53,881 nt of DNA from Rikenellaceae bacterium (GTDB lineage Bacteria; Bacteroidota; Bacteroidia; Bacteroidales; Rikenellaceae): positions 1 through 53,881 of the forward strand of contig JAFQJK010000065.1 in the NCBI GenBank assembly GCA_017415005.1. Reading direction: 5' to 3'. Positions within the stretch are counted from its first letter, which is position 1, and each line of letters opens with the position of its first letter. Positions 9,336-17,765 of this stretch are shown one piece after another. The position numbers and the translations under genes are program-made. The notes beneath the pieces are model-generated. The model saw only the letters and a list, made by a program, of their open reading frames with translations. It was not told where the DNA came from and did no database searches.

Positions 9336-11297
9336 TCAGAACGTAAGTTTGGCGGTGAGCATAAAGTTGCGCCCCGGCATCGCGCGCCACAGGATCGCCT
9401 GGTAGTCGCGCCCGAAGAGGTTGTTCACGCGCAGCTGCACGTCGAGCCCCACGGTCGTGCCGAAACCGAACCTGCGGCCCAGCGTCACGTCGTGCAGGTC
9501 ATAGGCCGGAAGCCTGTGGCGCGTCGCCTCGTTGCTCGACGTGGTGAAGCGCTCGCCGGTCGCCGTGCAGAGGTAGTCGAGGTAGAAGCCGCGCCATGCG
9601 GCCGACAGCATCGCCGACCCCTTGTGCATCGGGATATAGATCAGCTGCTTGCCCATCGACTCGTCGGAGGCCGACAACGCGTTCCGGTTGGTCGTGCGCG
9701 TATAGGCATAGTTGCCGCGCAGCGAGACGGTCCAGGCCGACGCCCGGTACGAAGCCACGGCCGTCAGCTCGGCCCCGCGCGCAAGCACCTCGCGGATGTT
9801 GTCGGCCGTCCAGTAGCGGTAATCGCTCGGGCGCCACGCGATCCAGTCGTCGATAGCCGACACATATCCGGCCGCCGTCACGCCGAGGGTCCAGCGCCCG
9901 AACGCCTGCGCATAATCGGCCGCCACGTCGCCCGTGTATCCCCGCTCGGGCTTGAGCGCCGGATTGCCGCCCGGCAGCCAGTAGAGGTCGTTGAGCGTCG
10001 GCCGGTGATAGTTGCGCGTCAGGTTGAGCCGCAACCGCAGCCGGTCGCGCGCACGCAGCGGCGCCACCTCGACCCCGAGCGAAGGCATGAGCGGAGCCGC
10101 GCTGCCGTCGCTCAGCTCGCCGCGCAACAGCACGTAGCCCGCCACGACGGACGTAAAGCTATGGTGGGCGCTCAGCGTGAGGCCCAGCTCGGTGCGCGAC
10201 GCCCCGTAGCCCTCGGCCGAGCGGCGGTCGAGCGTGCGGACCCGGTGGTAGTCGGCATTGAGCACGGCCCGCAGCGCGGTGCGCTCCGACGGACGCCACT
10301 CGACCCGATACTTATTATACAGGCTGTGTACCGTGCTGCGCGAGTCGATATTGGTGAGCCACTCGATATCCGTCAGGTTGGCCAGCAGGTAGTCGATACC
10401 CGTCGTGGCATAACCGCTCGAAAGCCCGGTCGAGACCTTCCGCCAGTATTTGCTCCAGCGCAGCACCACGCGCAGCTCGTCGTCGGTCTGCGTCTCGCGC
10501 CGCCCCTTGCCCTGGAACGACATGAGGTGCGGCAGGTTGCGGTCGGCATGGTGGTACCACGCGCTGAGCGCGAGCATATGGCCGCGCCCGGCGTTCCAGA
10601 ACAGGTCGGCCGTCGCCCCGTGCTTCTCATAATCGGCATTCTGCTGGCGCACGCGCTCGAACGGCGGAACGGCGATATTGCGGAACCGGAAGTCGTTGCG
10701 CGCCCGCTCGTACAGGTAGCGGACCCGCGCCTGCACCTTGCGGCTACCGCCCCCGGCCGCCACGAAAGTCTGCCACGTCCCGAAGCTGCCGCCCGACTGG
10801 GCGACCGTCCCGTAAAAACGGCGGTCCCAGCGCGGCACCGAGCCCATCACGACCGTCCCGCCGAGCGCACCCGCCCCCGCTTGCAGCGAGCTGCCGCCAT
10901 GCAGCAGCTCGACCCGGTCGACGAACCAGACCGGCAGCAGCGAAAAGTCGACCTGCCCGAGCATCGGGTTGTTGATGTTCATCCCGTTCCACTCGACCTG
11001 CGTATGCGAGGGCGCCGTCCCGCGGAACGAGACGGTGGCCATCGAGCCCTGGCCGTATGTCTTGATGAAGAGCGGCGTGTGACGCGTAAGCAGCTCGGCC
11101 ATCGAGGCCGTACCCGACTCGGCCAGCTGCGTCGAGTCGATCTCCGTACGCGTAAGACCCGCCTCGCGTACCGGACGCTCGCCGCGTACCGTGATCCCGT
11201 CGATCCGGTGCACGGAGCCCGCAACATCCTGTCCCGCGGCAGCACCGCAGGTCACACACAACAAAACGATCGCAAGCAAGGTTCGGCGCATCGGCAT
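9336..11297 (-). CDS. btuB: TonB-dependent outer-membrane cobalamin receptor
   Basis: 653 residues: a cleavable signal (MRRTLLAIVLLCVTCGAAAGQ, possibly starting at Met3), then a plug domain (about 30-150) with MAELLTRHTPLFIKTYG, ATVSFRGTAPSHTQVEWNGMNINNPMLG and VDRVELLHGGSSLQAGAGALGGTV, then a 22-strand-type barrel ending in aromatic Phe (FMLTAKLTF). The plug and barrel are standard for TonB-dependent transporters. Specificity for cobalamin comes from context: a B12 riboswitch begins about 145 bases upstream and a BtuG-like propeller lipoprotein follows. No SusD partner is present, which also fits a vitamin rather than glycan receptor. TonB/ExbBD must be encoded elsewhere. Confidence 0.92.
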   Translation of the reverse strand: MPMRRTLLAIVLLCVTCGAAAGQDVAGSVHRIDGITVRGERPVREAGLTRTEIDSTQLAESGTASMAELLTRHTPLFIKTYGQGSMATVSFRGTAPSHTQVEWNGMNINNPMLGQVDFSLLPVWFVDRVELLHGGSSLQAGAGALGGTVVMGSVPRWDRRFYGTVAQSGGSFGTWQTFVAAGGGSRKVQARVRYLYERARNDFRFRNIAVPPFERVRQQNADYEKHGATADLFWNAGRGHMLALSAWYHHADRNLPHLMSFQGKGRRETQTDDELRVVLRWSKYWRKVSTGLSSGYATTGIDYLLANLTDIEWLTNIDSRSTVHSLYNKYRVEWRPSERTALRAVLNADYHRVRTLDRRSAEGYGASRTELGLTLSAHHSFTSVVAGYVLLRGELSDGSAAPLMPSLGVEVAPLRARDRLRLRLNLTRNYHRPTLNDLYWLPGGNPALKPERGYTGDVAADYAQAFGRWTLGVTAAGYVSAIDDWIAWRPSDYRYWTADNIREVLARGAELTAVASYRASAWTVSLRGNYAYTRTTNRNALSASDESMGKQLIYIPMHKGSAMLSAAWRGFYLDYLCTATGERFTTSSNEATRHRLPAYDLHDVTLGRRFGFGTTVGLDVQLRVNNLFGRDYQAILWRAMPGRNFMLTAKLTF

Positions 11298-11442
11298 CGG
11301 TCAGCGCGCAGGACGTCCCGCGCAGGTCCCCCTCCCGATCCCGGCGGACGGCAGAACGCACAGCAAAGACAGAAACCGGAAACGATTACCGAGGATCTAC
11401 CCGCCCATTCGCCGTAGGCCGTAAAATCGTGAGGCACGAAAA

Positions 11443-11632
11443 GGCAGGTCTTCTGACTTCTCCCTTCCGGCCCTCCGGCCTTCCCATCCCGTCAGGGACA
11501 GTGACCTCGGTGGAGAGCAAGGGGCCTGCCCGGAGGCATGGCCAAGAGTTACAGCAGCGGGAACTGTTGCCGACTTACACGGCATTCCCATTTAATCCCA
11601 GCCGGCACACGCCGGCATCGGGAACCTTTCCG
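11443..11632 (-). ncRNA. Cobalamin (AdoCbl/B12) riboswitch
   Basis: On the minus strand the leader shows the cobalamin aptamer landmarks in order: GGTTCCC near 11626, then GGGATTAAATGGGAATGCCG, AACAGTTCCCGCTGCTGTAA, GGTCACTGTCCCTGACGGG and the closing B12-box element AGTCAGAAGACCTGCC ending at 11443. It lies 145 bases before the btuB start. The 3' portion between aptamer and gene shows no strong terminator with a U-run, so control may be translational, by sequestering the btuB ribosome-binding region (inference). High B12 should shut off btuB-btuG. Confidence 0.95.
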
Positions 11633-11636
11633 GATA

Positions 11637-11668
11637 CAAAGAAGCAGATAAAATCCGAAACATGCAAA
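11637..11668 (-). promoter_or_regulatory. Promoter of riboswitch-btuB-btuG, Bacteroidota type
   Basis: Minus strand: TTTG (11668-11665), 20-base spacer, then CTTCTTTG (11644-11637), matching the -33 TTTG and the TTTG half of TAnnTTTG. Transcription would start near 11630, just where the cobalamin aptamer begins, which supports the call. Confidence 0.6.
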
Positions 11669-11730
11669 TTCAGCGGGGTAAAAACGATCTGCCCGACGCC
11701 CGCAACGAACTGGAACAGACCAGAAACAGG

Positions 11731-11752
11731 AAAAGCGGCCCCCCGGGGCCGC
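11731..11752 (-). terminator. Intrinsic terminator downstream of the apbE-lipid kinase genes
   Basis: Minus strand: GCGGCCCC and GGGGCCGC form a perfect 8-bp stem with a tiny loop, followed by TTTTCC. It is 222 bases beyond the kinase stop and just ahead of the btuB promoter, so it insulates the two units. Confidence 0.7.
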
Positions 11753-11974
11753 GACCGGACAGGCGCCGACACATGGTCGCCACCCGATCATCGCAAGGAC
11801 CGTCCCCCAATAGCGGACCAGGACCACGCAACCCGCCCCGGCCATCCGGCAACCGGCCCGCGAGACCGTAAAGCCCGCAAGCACAAACCTGCCACGTCCG
11901 GACGATCGGGTCCGGGCCGGGACTCACCCTATGGATAAACGACCGGTCCGTGATATCGGGTATCGCAAGCGTCC

Positions 11975-12877
11975 CTATTCCCGGCCTGTCCACCCGCGGC
12001 GCGGCGCGAGTACGCGGAGCGCATGGCGCTCGCAACGGATCGTGACAGGCATCCCCGGCCCAGGCTGACCGTCGATGTCGGTCGTCTCGGGCCGGAGCGC
12101 GTCGACGCGCAGCTCACGGCACTGCATATGCACGATGCCCGGCGGGTAGCGCCGCTTGCGGCGCGACAGGTAATGAAACACCGTGCGCAACGTCTCGAAC
12201 GGGTTATCGCCCCTGACCACCAGCACGTCGAGCAGCCCGTCGTCGGGCTCCGAGCGGTAGGCCAGCTTCAACTGGCCGGCCGACCGGCCGTTGAACACGA
12301 AAAAGATCAGCGACGAGCCCCGGTAGCTCCCGGCATCGCACTCGATCGAGATCTGCATCTTACGGAACTTGGGCAGCTCGTTGAGCCCGCCCACATAGTA
12401 GGCCAGCTTACCGAACGTATTCTTGAGGATGGTCGGGGTCTTCTGCGACACCTCGGTGAAGAGCCCGCAACTGAACACATTGACAAAATAGGTGTCGCCC
12501 GCAAGCCCGAGGTCGATCGGGCGGATATCGCCCGCAAGATTCTTGCGGCACGCCTGCCCGATATCGGCCGGCACGCCCAGCATATGGGCGAAGTCGTTGG
12601 CCGTCCCGGTGGGCAGCACCGCGATCGGCAGGTCGACGCCAGCCCGCTTCATCAGGTTGACCACGAAGTTGACCGTCCCGTCGCCCCCCGCCACGAGGAT
12701 GTGGTGGAACGACGCGTCGACCTCGGCGATCACCTCGGCCTCCTGGCCTGTGAAACCCAGTCGGTAGGGCACCACCAGGTAGCCCTTCTTCTGGTAGATC
12801 GTCACAACCTCGTCGAGACCGTCGGCAATGGCGGTCTCGCCCGAGGACGGATTGTAAAAAAACAGCACCTTTTTCAT
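11975..12877 (-). CDS. YegS/DgkB-type lipid (diacylglycerol-like) kinase
   Basis: A 300-residue cytoplasmic or membrane-associated kinase of the DAGK catalytic family, which phosphorylates a lipid such as diacylglycerol or a sphingoid base using ATP. Visible motifs are the nucleotide-binding NPSSG (9-13), the family signature GGDGT (64-68) with flanking LVAGGDGTVNFVVN, LPTGTANDFA (near 90-99), and the C-terminal DDGLLDVLVV. Sphingolipids are common in Bacteroidota, so a sphingoid substrate is possible but not shown. The gene starts 20 bases after apbE and is probably co-transcribed. Confidence 0.88.
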   Translation of the reverse strand: MKKVLFFYNPSSGETAIADGLDEVVTIYQKKGYLVVPYRLGFTGQEAEVIAEVDASFHHILVAGGDGTVNFVVNLMKRAGVDLPIAVLPTGTANDFAHMLGVPADIGQACRKNLAGDIRPIDLGLAGDTYFVNVFSCGLFTEVSQKTPTILKNTFGKLAYYVGGLNELPKFRKMQISIECDAGSYRGSSLIFFVFNGRSAGQLKLAYRSEPDDGLLDVLVVRGDNPFETLRTVFHYLSRRKRRYPPGIVHMQCRELRVDALRPETTDIDGQPGPGMPVTIRCERHALRVLAPRRGWTGRE

Positions 12878-12897
12878 GGCAATCGACAGGATAGGGA

Positions 12898-13899
12898 TTA
12901 CTTAACGATCTTCCGCGCGAGCGCCGGGGTCACGTAGGTCCGGAAGTTCCCCGCCGAGTCGGCATACACGAGGTAGGCCTGCACGTCGGGACGCCCGGCG
13001 AGGAACTCGCGGCTGCGTTCGAGCCCCATCACCATGAACATCGTACCGTAGGCGTCGGCAAGGATCGCCGTGGGAGCCACGACCGTCGCGGCCAGCAGAC
13101 TGCTCTCGGCGCTCATGCCCGTACGCGGGTCGATCGTATGGACGATCTTACGGCCCTGCCCGTCGGTGTAGAACTTACGGTAGTTGCCCGAAGTGGCGAG
13201 CCCCTCGTCGCTGATCCCCAGCTTGACCTGCAGGTCGGCCCCGGGGGTGAAGTTACCCTCCACGGGCTTGTCGATCCCCACGACCCACTCCCTGCCGTCG
13301 GGATTGGTCCCGCGACAGAAGATCTCGCCGCCGATCTCCACGAGGTAGTCCGTGACGCCGAGGCTCTCGATGTAGCGGCCCAGGATATCGGCCGTATATC
13401 CCTGCGCGATCGAGTTGAGGTCGATCTGCACGTTCGGGTCCGACTTCACGAGGCGCCCGTTTTCGAGCCGTATCTTCTCATAGCCGACATACTGCAACAG
13501 CGAGTCGACGTCGGGCCGCTCCGTACGTTCCTCACCGGCGAACCCCCATGCGGCCACCAGCGGCTTGACGGTAATGTCGTACAGGCCGTCGCTCTCGCGG
13601 CTCAGCCGTCCGGCCACTTCGATACATTCGGCGATGTAAGCATCGACCGAATCGGTCTCATTGGCGTTCAGCCGCTCCAACAGCGACCCCTTATAATAAA
13701 GCGAGGCCGAGCGGTCGAACGTGGCGATCACCGAGTCGATGCCCGCACGGGCGTCGTCCATCGGCCGGTCCGATTTGATGACGATATGGTAGGTCGAGCC
13801 CTGGGCGAAGCCGTCGATCGTCGTGACCCGGCTCCGGCCCCCTCCGCACCCGGCCAGGACGAGCCCCCCGAGCGCAACGGCGCATAATATCTTTCTCAT
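12898..13899 (-). CDS. apbE: FAD:protein FMN transferase, ApbE lipoprotein
   Basis: 333 residues with a lipoprotein signal (MRKILCAVALGGLVLAGC, Cys18), so it acts in the periplasm. ApbE moves FMN from FAD onto Thr of flavoproteins such as the NqrB/C and RnfG/D subunits. The family motifs are present: MDxxxS-like N-terminal TFDRSASLYYKGS, the DLNSIAQGYTAD block, VEIGGEIFCRG, His254 in HTIDPRTG, and the metal-binding LADAYGTMFMVMG. No Nqr or Rnf genes are in this window, so targets are elsewhere. Upstream, TATCTTCG at 13934-13927 may serve as a -7 element. Confidence 0.95.
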   Translation of the reverse strand: MRKILCAVALGGLVLAGCGGGRSRVTTIDGFAQGSTYHIVIKSDRPMDDARAGIDSVIATFDRSASLYYKGSLLERLNANETDSVDAYIAECIEVAGRLSRESDGLYDITVKPLVAAWGFAGEERTERPDVDSLLQYVGYEKIRLENGRLVKSDPNVQIDLNSIAQGYTADILGRYIESLGVTDYLVEIGGEIFCRGTNPDGREWVVGIDKPVEGNFTPGADLQVKLGISDEGLATSGNYRKFYTDGQGRKIVHTIDPRTGMSAESSLLAATVVAPTAILADAYGTMFMVMGLERSREFLAGRPDVQAYLVYADSAGNFRTYVTPALARKIVK

Positions 13900-13926
13900 G
13901 GCAGCAGATTATACGGTATAGCGACG

Positions 13927-13934
13927 CGAAGATA
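13927..13934 (-). promoter_or_regulatory. Possible -7 element for apbE
   Basis: TATCTTCG on the minus strand is one base from TAnnTTTG and lies 28 bases before the apbE start. No -33 TTTG is visible, so this is weak. Confidence 0.35.
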
Positions 13935-13987
13935 CGTAAAAATTATACGCCTGCCTACTCCGAGGCCCTGTTTCGGAGTTCCGGGAC

Positions 13988-15547
13988 TCACACCCCGGCT
14001 CCGGGAACAGCCCCGTCCGTCCCTGTCTCCGCCGCCCGGGGCGCTTTGCGGCAGTAAAGCACGCCTCCCTCGGCGCGAACCACCGTCACCCGGTCGCCGC
14101 GCGGAATATAGAAGCCGTCCTCCGAGGCGGCCTCATGGTACGCGCCGTCGATCTCGATGCGGCCCGTGGGGCGGAGCACCGTGGTCACCGTTCCCTCGCG
14201 CCCGACCATCGCAGGCTCGTCGATACGGCCCACATACCCCGCCTCGGGCGTGAGGCTCGACGCGAGCACGACACGCTCGCGCAGCCGCGAGCGGCCCGTG
14301 AGGAACCGCCGCCCCAGCCACAGGCAGAGCACCATCGCCACCGCAATGCTGATGACAACCACCAGCACCGGACGCAGTACATACGAAGCCGAAAGCTGGC
14401 CCGACGGGATGTATTTCAGCAGGTCCGTGTCGATCATCGCGAACGTGAGACCCAGCACGACGGCCGCGATCCCCGCGATACCGAGCACGCCGAAGCCCGG
14501 CGTGACGAACAGCTCCAGGACGATCAGCACGATACCCGCCAGGAAAAGGATCAGGTCCCAGTGGGCCACCAGCCCTTCGAGGTAGAGCGGTGCGAAGTAA
14601 AGGCACGCGCCGAGCACGGCCACCGCGAGCGGGAACCCCACACCGGGCGTCTGTAACTCGAAATAGAGGCCGCCCACGATCAGCATGATCACGACGCCCT
14701 GAACGGCCGGGTGGGTCAGCCACCCGATGATACGGTCCAGTGTCGTGGGACGGTACTCGTAAACCTCGCCGCCGGCGATCCCGGCCAGCTCAAGCACCTC
14801 GTCCACCGAGCGGGCCTTGCCCTCGCTGAAGCCCCACGCCTCGGCTTCGTCGGCCGTCAGCGTCAGCACCTTGGTCGAATCGACCAGGCCCGGCACCACC
14901 ACCCGCGGATCGACCATCGCCTCGGCGACCAGCGGGTCGCGCAGCCAGCGCCACGTCGTGTCGCCCGACGCGCCCACCACCGGCACCTTGCCGTGGGCCT
15001 CGGCCGTCGAGCGCATCATCCCGCGCATGAAGCTCTGGTACTTGTCGGGCAACGCCCCGCCGCTCCGGTCGACGACCGTCGCAGCGCCGATGCTGCCGCC
15101 CGGACGCATATAGATGCTGTCGGCGGCGATCGAGATCAGCGCCCCGGCACTGGCCGCCTGGTTGTCGATGAACACGTAGACCGGGATCGGGGAGTTGAGG
15201 ATACGCGTGCGGATCGAGTCGGCCGCATCGAGCAGGCCGCCGTAAGTATTGAGGTGGATCACCACATAATCGGCCCCCATCTGCCCGGCCTCGCGCAGGC
15301 ACTTGTCCGTGAGACGCACCACCGAGGGCATGATCTCGTCGCGGACCGGGAAGACATAGACCAGCGGCCGTTCCGCCCCTGCCGCGGGCAGGAGCCCTCC
15401 CGGCCGTACGCTGTCGCGCACGATCGCACCGGTCACCGGCGGGTCTTTCACGACTATAATCGCAGGGTCGGTTTCGGCACATAGCAGCGACGGAGCGAGG
15501 GCTGCGGAACAGCATAACAGGGCAAAAAACAGGAAGTAGCGTTTCAT
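13988..15547 (-). CDS. NfeD-type membrane-bound serine protease (ClpP-like domain plus NfeD)
   Basis: 519 residues: signal peptide (MKRYFLFFALLCCSAALAPSLLCA), a ClpP/SppA-like protease domain (about 60-240) with nucleophile Ser133 in NQAASAGALIS and the substrate-region GADYVVIHLNTYGG, then four or five transmembrane helices (about 275-415) and a C-terminal OB-like NfeD domain (about 435-505, GYVGRIDEPAMVGREGTV). Family members (NfeD1b, often next to a stomatin/flotillin gene) cleave membrane partners. No stomatin gene is adjacent here; a tyrosine-lyase-type gene is divergent. A TATCTTTG element lies 27 bases before the start. Confidence 0.92.
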   Translation of the reverse strand: MKRYFLFFALLCCSAALAPSLLCAETDPAIIVVKDPPVTGAIVRDSVRPGGLLPAAGAERPLVYVFPVRDEIMPSVVRLTDKCLREAGQMGADYVVIHLNTYGGLLDAADSIRTRILNSPIPVYVFIDNQAASAGALISIAADSIYMRPGGSIGAATVVDRSGGALPDKYQSFMRGMMRSTAEAHGKVPVVGASGDTTWRWLRDPLVAEAMVDPRVVVPGLVDSTKVLTLTADEAEAWGFSEGKARSVDEVLELAGIAGGEVYEYRPTTLDRIIGWLTHPAVQGVVIMLIVGGLYFELQTPGVGFPLAVAVLGACLYFAPLYLEGLVAHWDLILFLAGIVLIVLELFVTPGFGVLGIAGIAAVVLGLTFAMIDTDLLKYIPSGQLSASYVLRPVLVVVISIAVAMVLCLWLGRRFLTGRSRLRERVVLASSLTPEAGYVGRIDEPAMVGREGTVTTVLRPTGRIEIDGAYHEAASEDGFYIPRGDRVTVVRAEGGVLYCRKAPRAAETGTDGAVPGAGV

Positions 15548-15573
15548 CGTCGAGGGGTCTTTGGTCTGAAAAA

Positions 15574-15581
15574 CAAAGATA
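15574..15581 (-). promoter_or_regulatory. -7 element of the nfeD-like gene
   Basis: Minus-strand TATCTTTG is an exact match to TAnnTTTG and implies a 5' UTR of about 20 bases. No good -33 TTTG was found. Confidence 0.5.
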
Positions 15582-15698
15582 ACAAGATTTCACGAGCAGG
15601 GTCGGGCGGGGCAAAAAGAATTCGGGGATAAAAAAACGACAATTCCGTATAAAATCAAACAAAAAGTGGAATTCCCGAGGCCGTCTAAAAAAAAATTC

Positions 15699-15706
15699 TA
15701 TCTTTG
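15699..15706 (+). promoter_or_regulatory. -7 element of the lyase gene
   Basis: TATCTTTG, an exact TAnnTTTG match in an AT-rich stretch, implies a leader of about 50 bases before the start at 15762. The -33 position is not TTTG. Confidence 0.5.
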
Positions 15707-15761
15707 TCTCCCTGATAACCAACTTTAACCTAATTCATCCAACTTTAATTTTCCAACAGCC

Positions 15762-17210
15762 ATGAGTGAAGTAAAATTTTACAGCGGCGAGAACATTCCG
15801 CTCGAACTGCATAAAGTGCGCGTCGTCCAGAAGCTGCACCTCGTACCGGTCGAACGCCGCCTCGACGCGATCAAGGAGGCCGGGTTCAACACCTTCCGCC
15901 TCAGCACGCGCGACGTGTTCCTCGACATGCTGACCGACAGCGGCACCAACGCGATGAGCGACAACCAGATCGCCGCGATGTTCCAGGCCGACGACGCCTA
16001 CGCCGGCTCGCAGAGCTTCAGCCGCCTGCAGGCCGCCGTCGAAGAGGTGCTGGGCAAGAAGTACCTGCTGCCGGTCCACCAGGGCCGCGCTGCAGAGAAC
16101 GTGATCTGCCGGACCTTCATCAAGAAAGGCGACGTGATCCCGATGAACTACCACTTCACCACGGCACTCGCCCATATCACCGAGAACGGCGGCAAGATCG
16201 CCGAGCTGCTGCATGACGAGGCGCTGGTGCTCAAGTCGGACAATCCGTTCAAGGGTAACATCGACATCGAGAAGCTCGAAAAATGCATCGCCGAGAACGG
16301 CGTGGACAAGATCCCGTTCATCCGCATGGAGGCTTCGACCAACCTGATCGGCGGCCAGCCCTTCTCGATCAGCAACATGATGGACGTGCGCCGCGTGGCC
16401 GACAAGCACGGCATCATGCTCGTGCTCGACGCCAGCCTGCTGGGCGAGAACGCTTACCTGGTCAAACAGCGCGAGAAAGAGTGGAAGGAGAACTCAATGG
16501 CCGAGATCATCAAAATGATGACCGGCCTGGCGGACCTCGTCTACTTCTCGGCCCGCAAGCTCACCTCGTCGCGCGGCGGCGGTATCTGCACCAACCGCAA
16601 GGAGCTGTACAACAAGATGGAGGCGCTGATCCCGCTCTACGAGGGCTTCCTCACCTACGGCGGCATCTCGGTGCGCGAGATCGAGGCGATGGCCGTCGGC
16701 ATGTACGAGACGCTCGACGAAACGATGATCAGCCAGAGCCCGTCGTTCATCAAATACCTGGTCGAGGAGCTCGACAAGCGGGGCATTCCGGTCGTAACGC
16801 CCCCGGGCGTGCTGGGCGCCCATGTCGACGCGATGAAATTCTGCGAGCACATCCCGCAGAACGAGTATCCGGCCGGCGCGCTGGCCGCAGCGTTCTACCT
16901 GATCTCGGGCATCCGCGGCATGGAACGCGGCACCATTTCGAGCGTGCGCGACGAGAACGGCGTCGAGATCCTCGCCGATGTCGAGCTGCTGCGCCTGGCC
17001 GTCCCCCGCCGCGTGTTCACCCTCTCGCAGATCAAATACGTCATCGACCGCCTGCAGTGGCTCTACGACAACCGCGAGATGATCGGCGGCCTGCGCTTCA
17101 CATACGAGCCCCCCGTGCTGCGCTTCTTCATGGGCGGCCTCGAGCCTACCTCCGACTGGCCAGAGAAACTGATGCTCAAGTTCCGCAAGGACTTCGGCGA
17201 CAGTCTCTAA
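15762..17210 (+). CDS. Beta-eliminating lyase, tyrosine phenol-lyase/tryptophanase family
   Basis: A 482-residue PLP enzyme of the family that splits aromatic amino acids into phenol or indole, pyruvate and ammonia. Conserved landmarks are DMLTDSGTNAMS, PVHQGRAAEN, GGQPFSISNMM, Asp223 for the PLP ring, the Schiff-base Lys266 in SARK, EGFLTYGG and LRLAVPRR. Where tryptophanase and phenol-lyase differ, the residues look phenol-lyase-like: Thr133 (not Asp), Arg389 in MERG, and Phe455 in LRFF (not His). However, the Arg that normally contacts PLP (three residues after Asp223) is Leu226, and the Lys context SARKLTSSRGGG is unusual. Substrate is therefore uncertain. It is monocistronic, with its own promoter and terminator. 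Confidence 0.8.
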   Translation: MSEVKFYSGENIPLELHKVRVVQKLHLVPVERRLDAIKEAGFNTFRLSTRDVFLDMLTDSGTNAMSDNQIAAMFQADDAYAGSQSFSRLQAAVEEVLGKKYLLPVHQGRAAENVICRTFIKKGDVIPMNYHFTTALAHITENGGKIAELLHDEALVLKSDNPFKGNIDIEKLEKCIAENGVDKIPFIRMEASTNLIGGQPFSISNMMDVRRVADKHGIMLVLDASLLGENAYLVKQREKEWKENSMAEIIKMMTGLADLVYFSARKLTSSRGGGICTNRKELYNKMEALIPLYEGFLTYGGISVREIEAMAVGMYETLDETMISQSPSFIKYLVEELDKRGIPVVTPPGVLGAHVDAMKFCEHIPQNEYPAGALAAAFYLISGIRGMERGTISSVRDENGVEILADVELLRLAVPRRVFTLSQIKYVIDRLQWLYDNREMIGGLRFTYEPPVLRFFMGGLEPTSDWPEKLMLKFRKDFGDSL

Positions 17211-17227
17211 AGCAGCCGCAACAAACA

Positions 17228-17273
17228 ACCGGACGGCCATGCGGGAACCCCGCCGGCCGTCCGGTCTATTTTT
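17228..17273 (+). terminator. Intrinsic terminator after the lyase gene
   Basis: An 11-bp perfect stem (17228-17238 with 17255-17265, ACCGGACGGCC/GGCCGTCCGGT) closes a 16-base loop and is followed by CTATTTTT. Confidence 0.88.
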
Positions 17274-17344
17274 GCGATCCCCCGTCACGCGTCATCGTCC
17301 GGGAGCGAACAGTCATACGTCAGCCGCGCCGCACGCGCCGGACC

Positions 17345-17608
17345 TCACCGCTTGCAGTCATGTTCCGAGCAGGTCGAGCACGACTGCGCGTCACACCCGG
17401 CCACCGAGTCGCACTCGCCCCGCGCAAGCGTCTCCTCGGCCCGCATCTGCTGCGCGGCACACTTTATGCCCCGCTTCTGCATATGCGGGTTATCGCCGAT
17501 CTCAGACTGAATGTGGTGTCCCTTGAAAATGAGCGTGAGCGAGAGCGCCAGAATAAAGAAAGCGACGACGCCCACAGCTATGAGAAAGATAAACAACGCA
17601 TTTGACAT
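17345..17608 (-). CDS. Small Cys-rich single-pass membrane protein, unknown function
   Basis: 87 residues with one transmembrane helix (about 5-28, FIFLIAVGVVAFFILALSLT). Then comes FKGHHIQSEIGDNPHMQKRGIKC, and the C-terminal tail has six Cys (GECDSVAGCDAQSCSTCSEHDC) that could bind a metal or cluster. The helix-then-Cys layout recalls NqrM, the maturation factor for Na+-translocating quinone reductase, but I cannot claim homology. The N-terminal half with GDNPHMQKRGIKC resembles small proteins I associate with Bacteroidota genomes. It is the only minus-strand gene between two plus-strand genes. Confidence 0.65.
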   Translation of the reverse strand: MSNALFIFLIAVGVVAFFILALSLTLIFKGHHIQSEIGDNPHMQKRGIKCAAQQMRAEETLARGECDSVAGCDAQSCSTCSEHDCKR

Positions 17609-17733
17609 GATCCGTATGTTTTAAGCGCAACCCCGCCGCCGGCACCCTCGGGAAGCCCCGCCTCCCGGATGGTCTGCCTGTCGCGAAAGATCGCAATTTT
17701 CGACTAATCTGCTGCAATATTCGTACAAAGTTA

Positions 17734-17741
17734 TAAATTTG
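17734..17741 (+). promoter_or_regulatory. -7 element of trkA
   Basis: TAAATTTG matches TAnnTTTG exactly and lies 25 bases before the trkA start in an AT-rich region. The -33 element is not evident. Confidence 0.5.
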
Positions 17742-17765
17742 TTGCAGTAAAATAATTCGCAAGCC

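Noticed and set aside
13958..13978. CTCCGA/TCGGAG hairpin as terminator of the nfeD-like gene
   Set aside because: Short stem with no adjacent T run on the minus strand; too weak to call.
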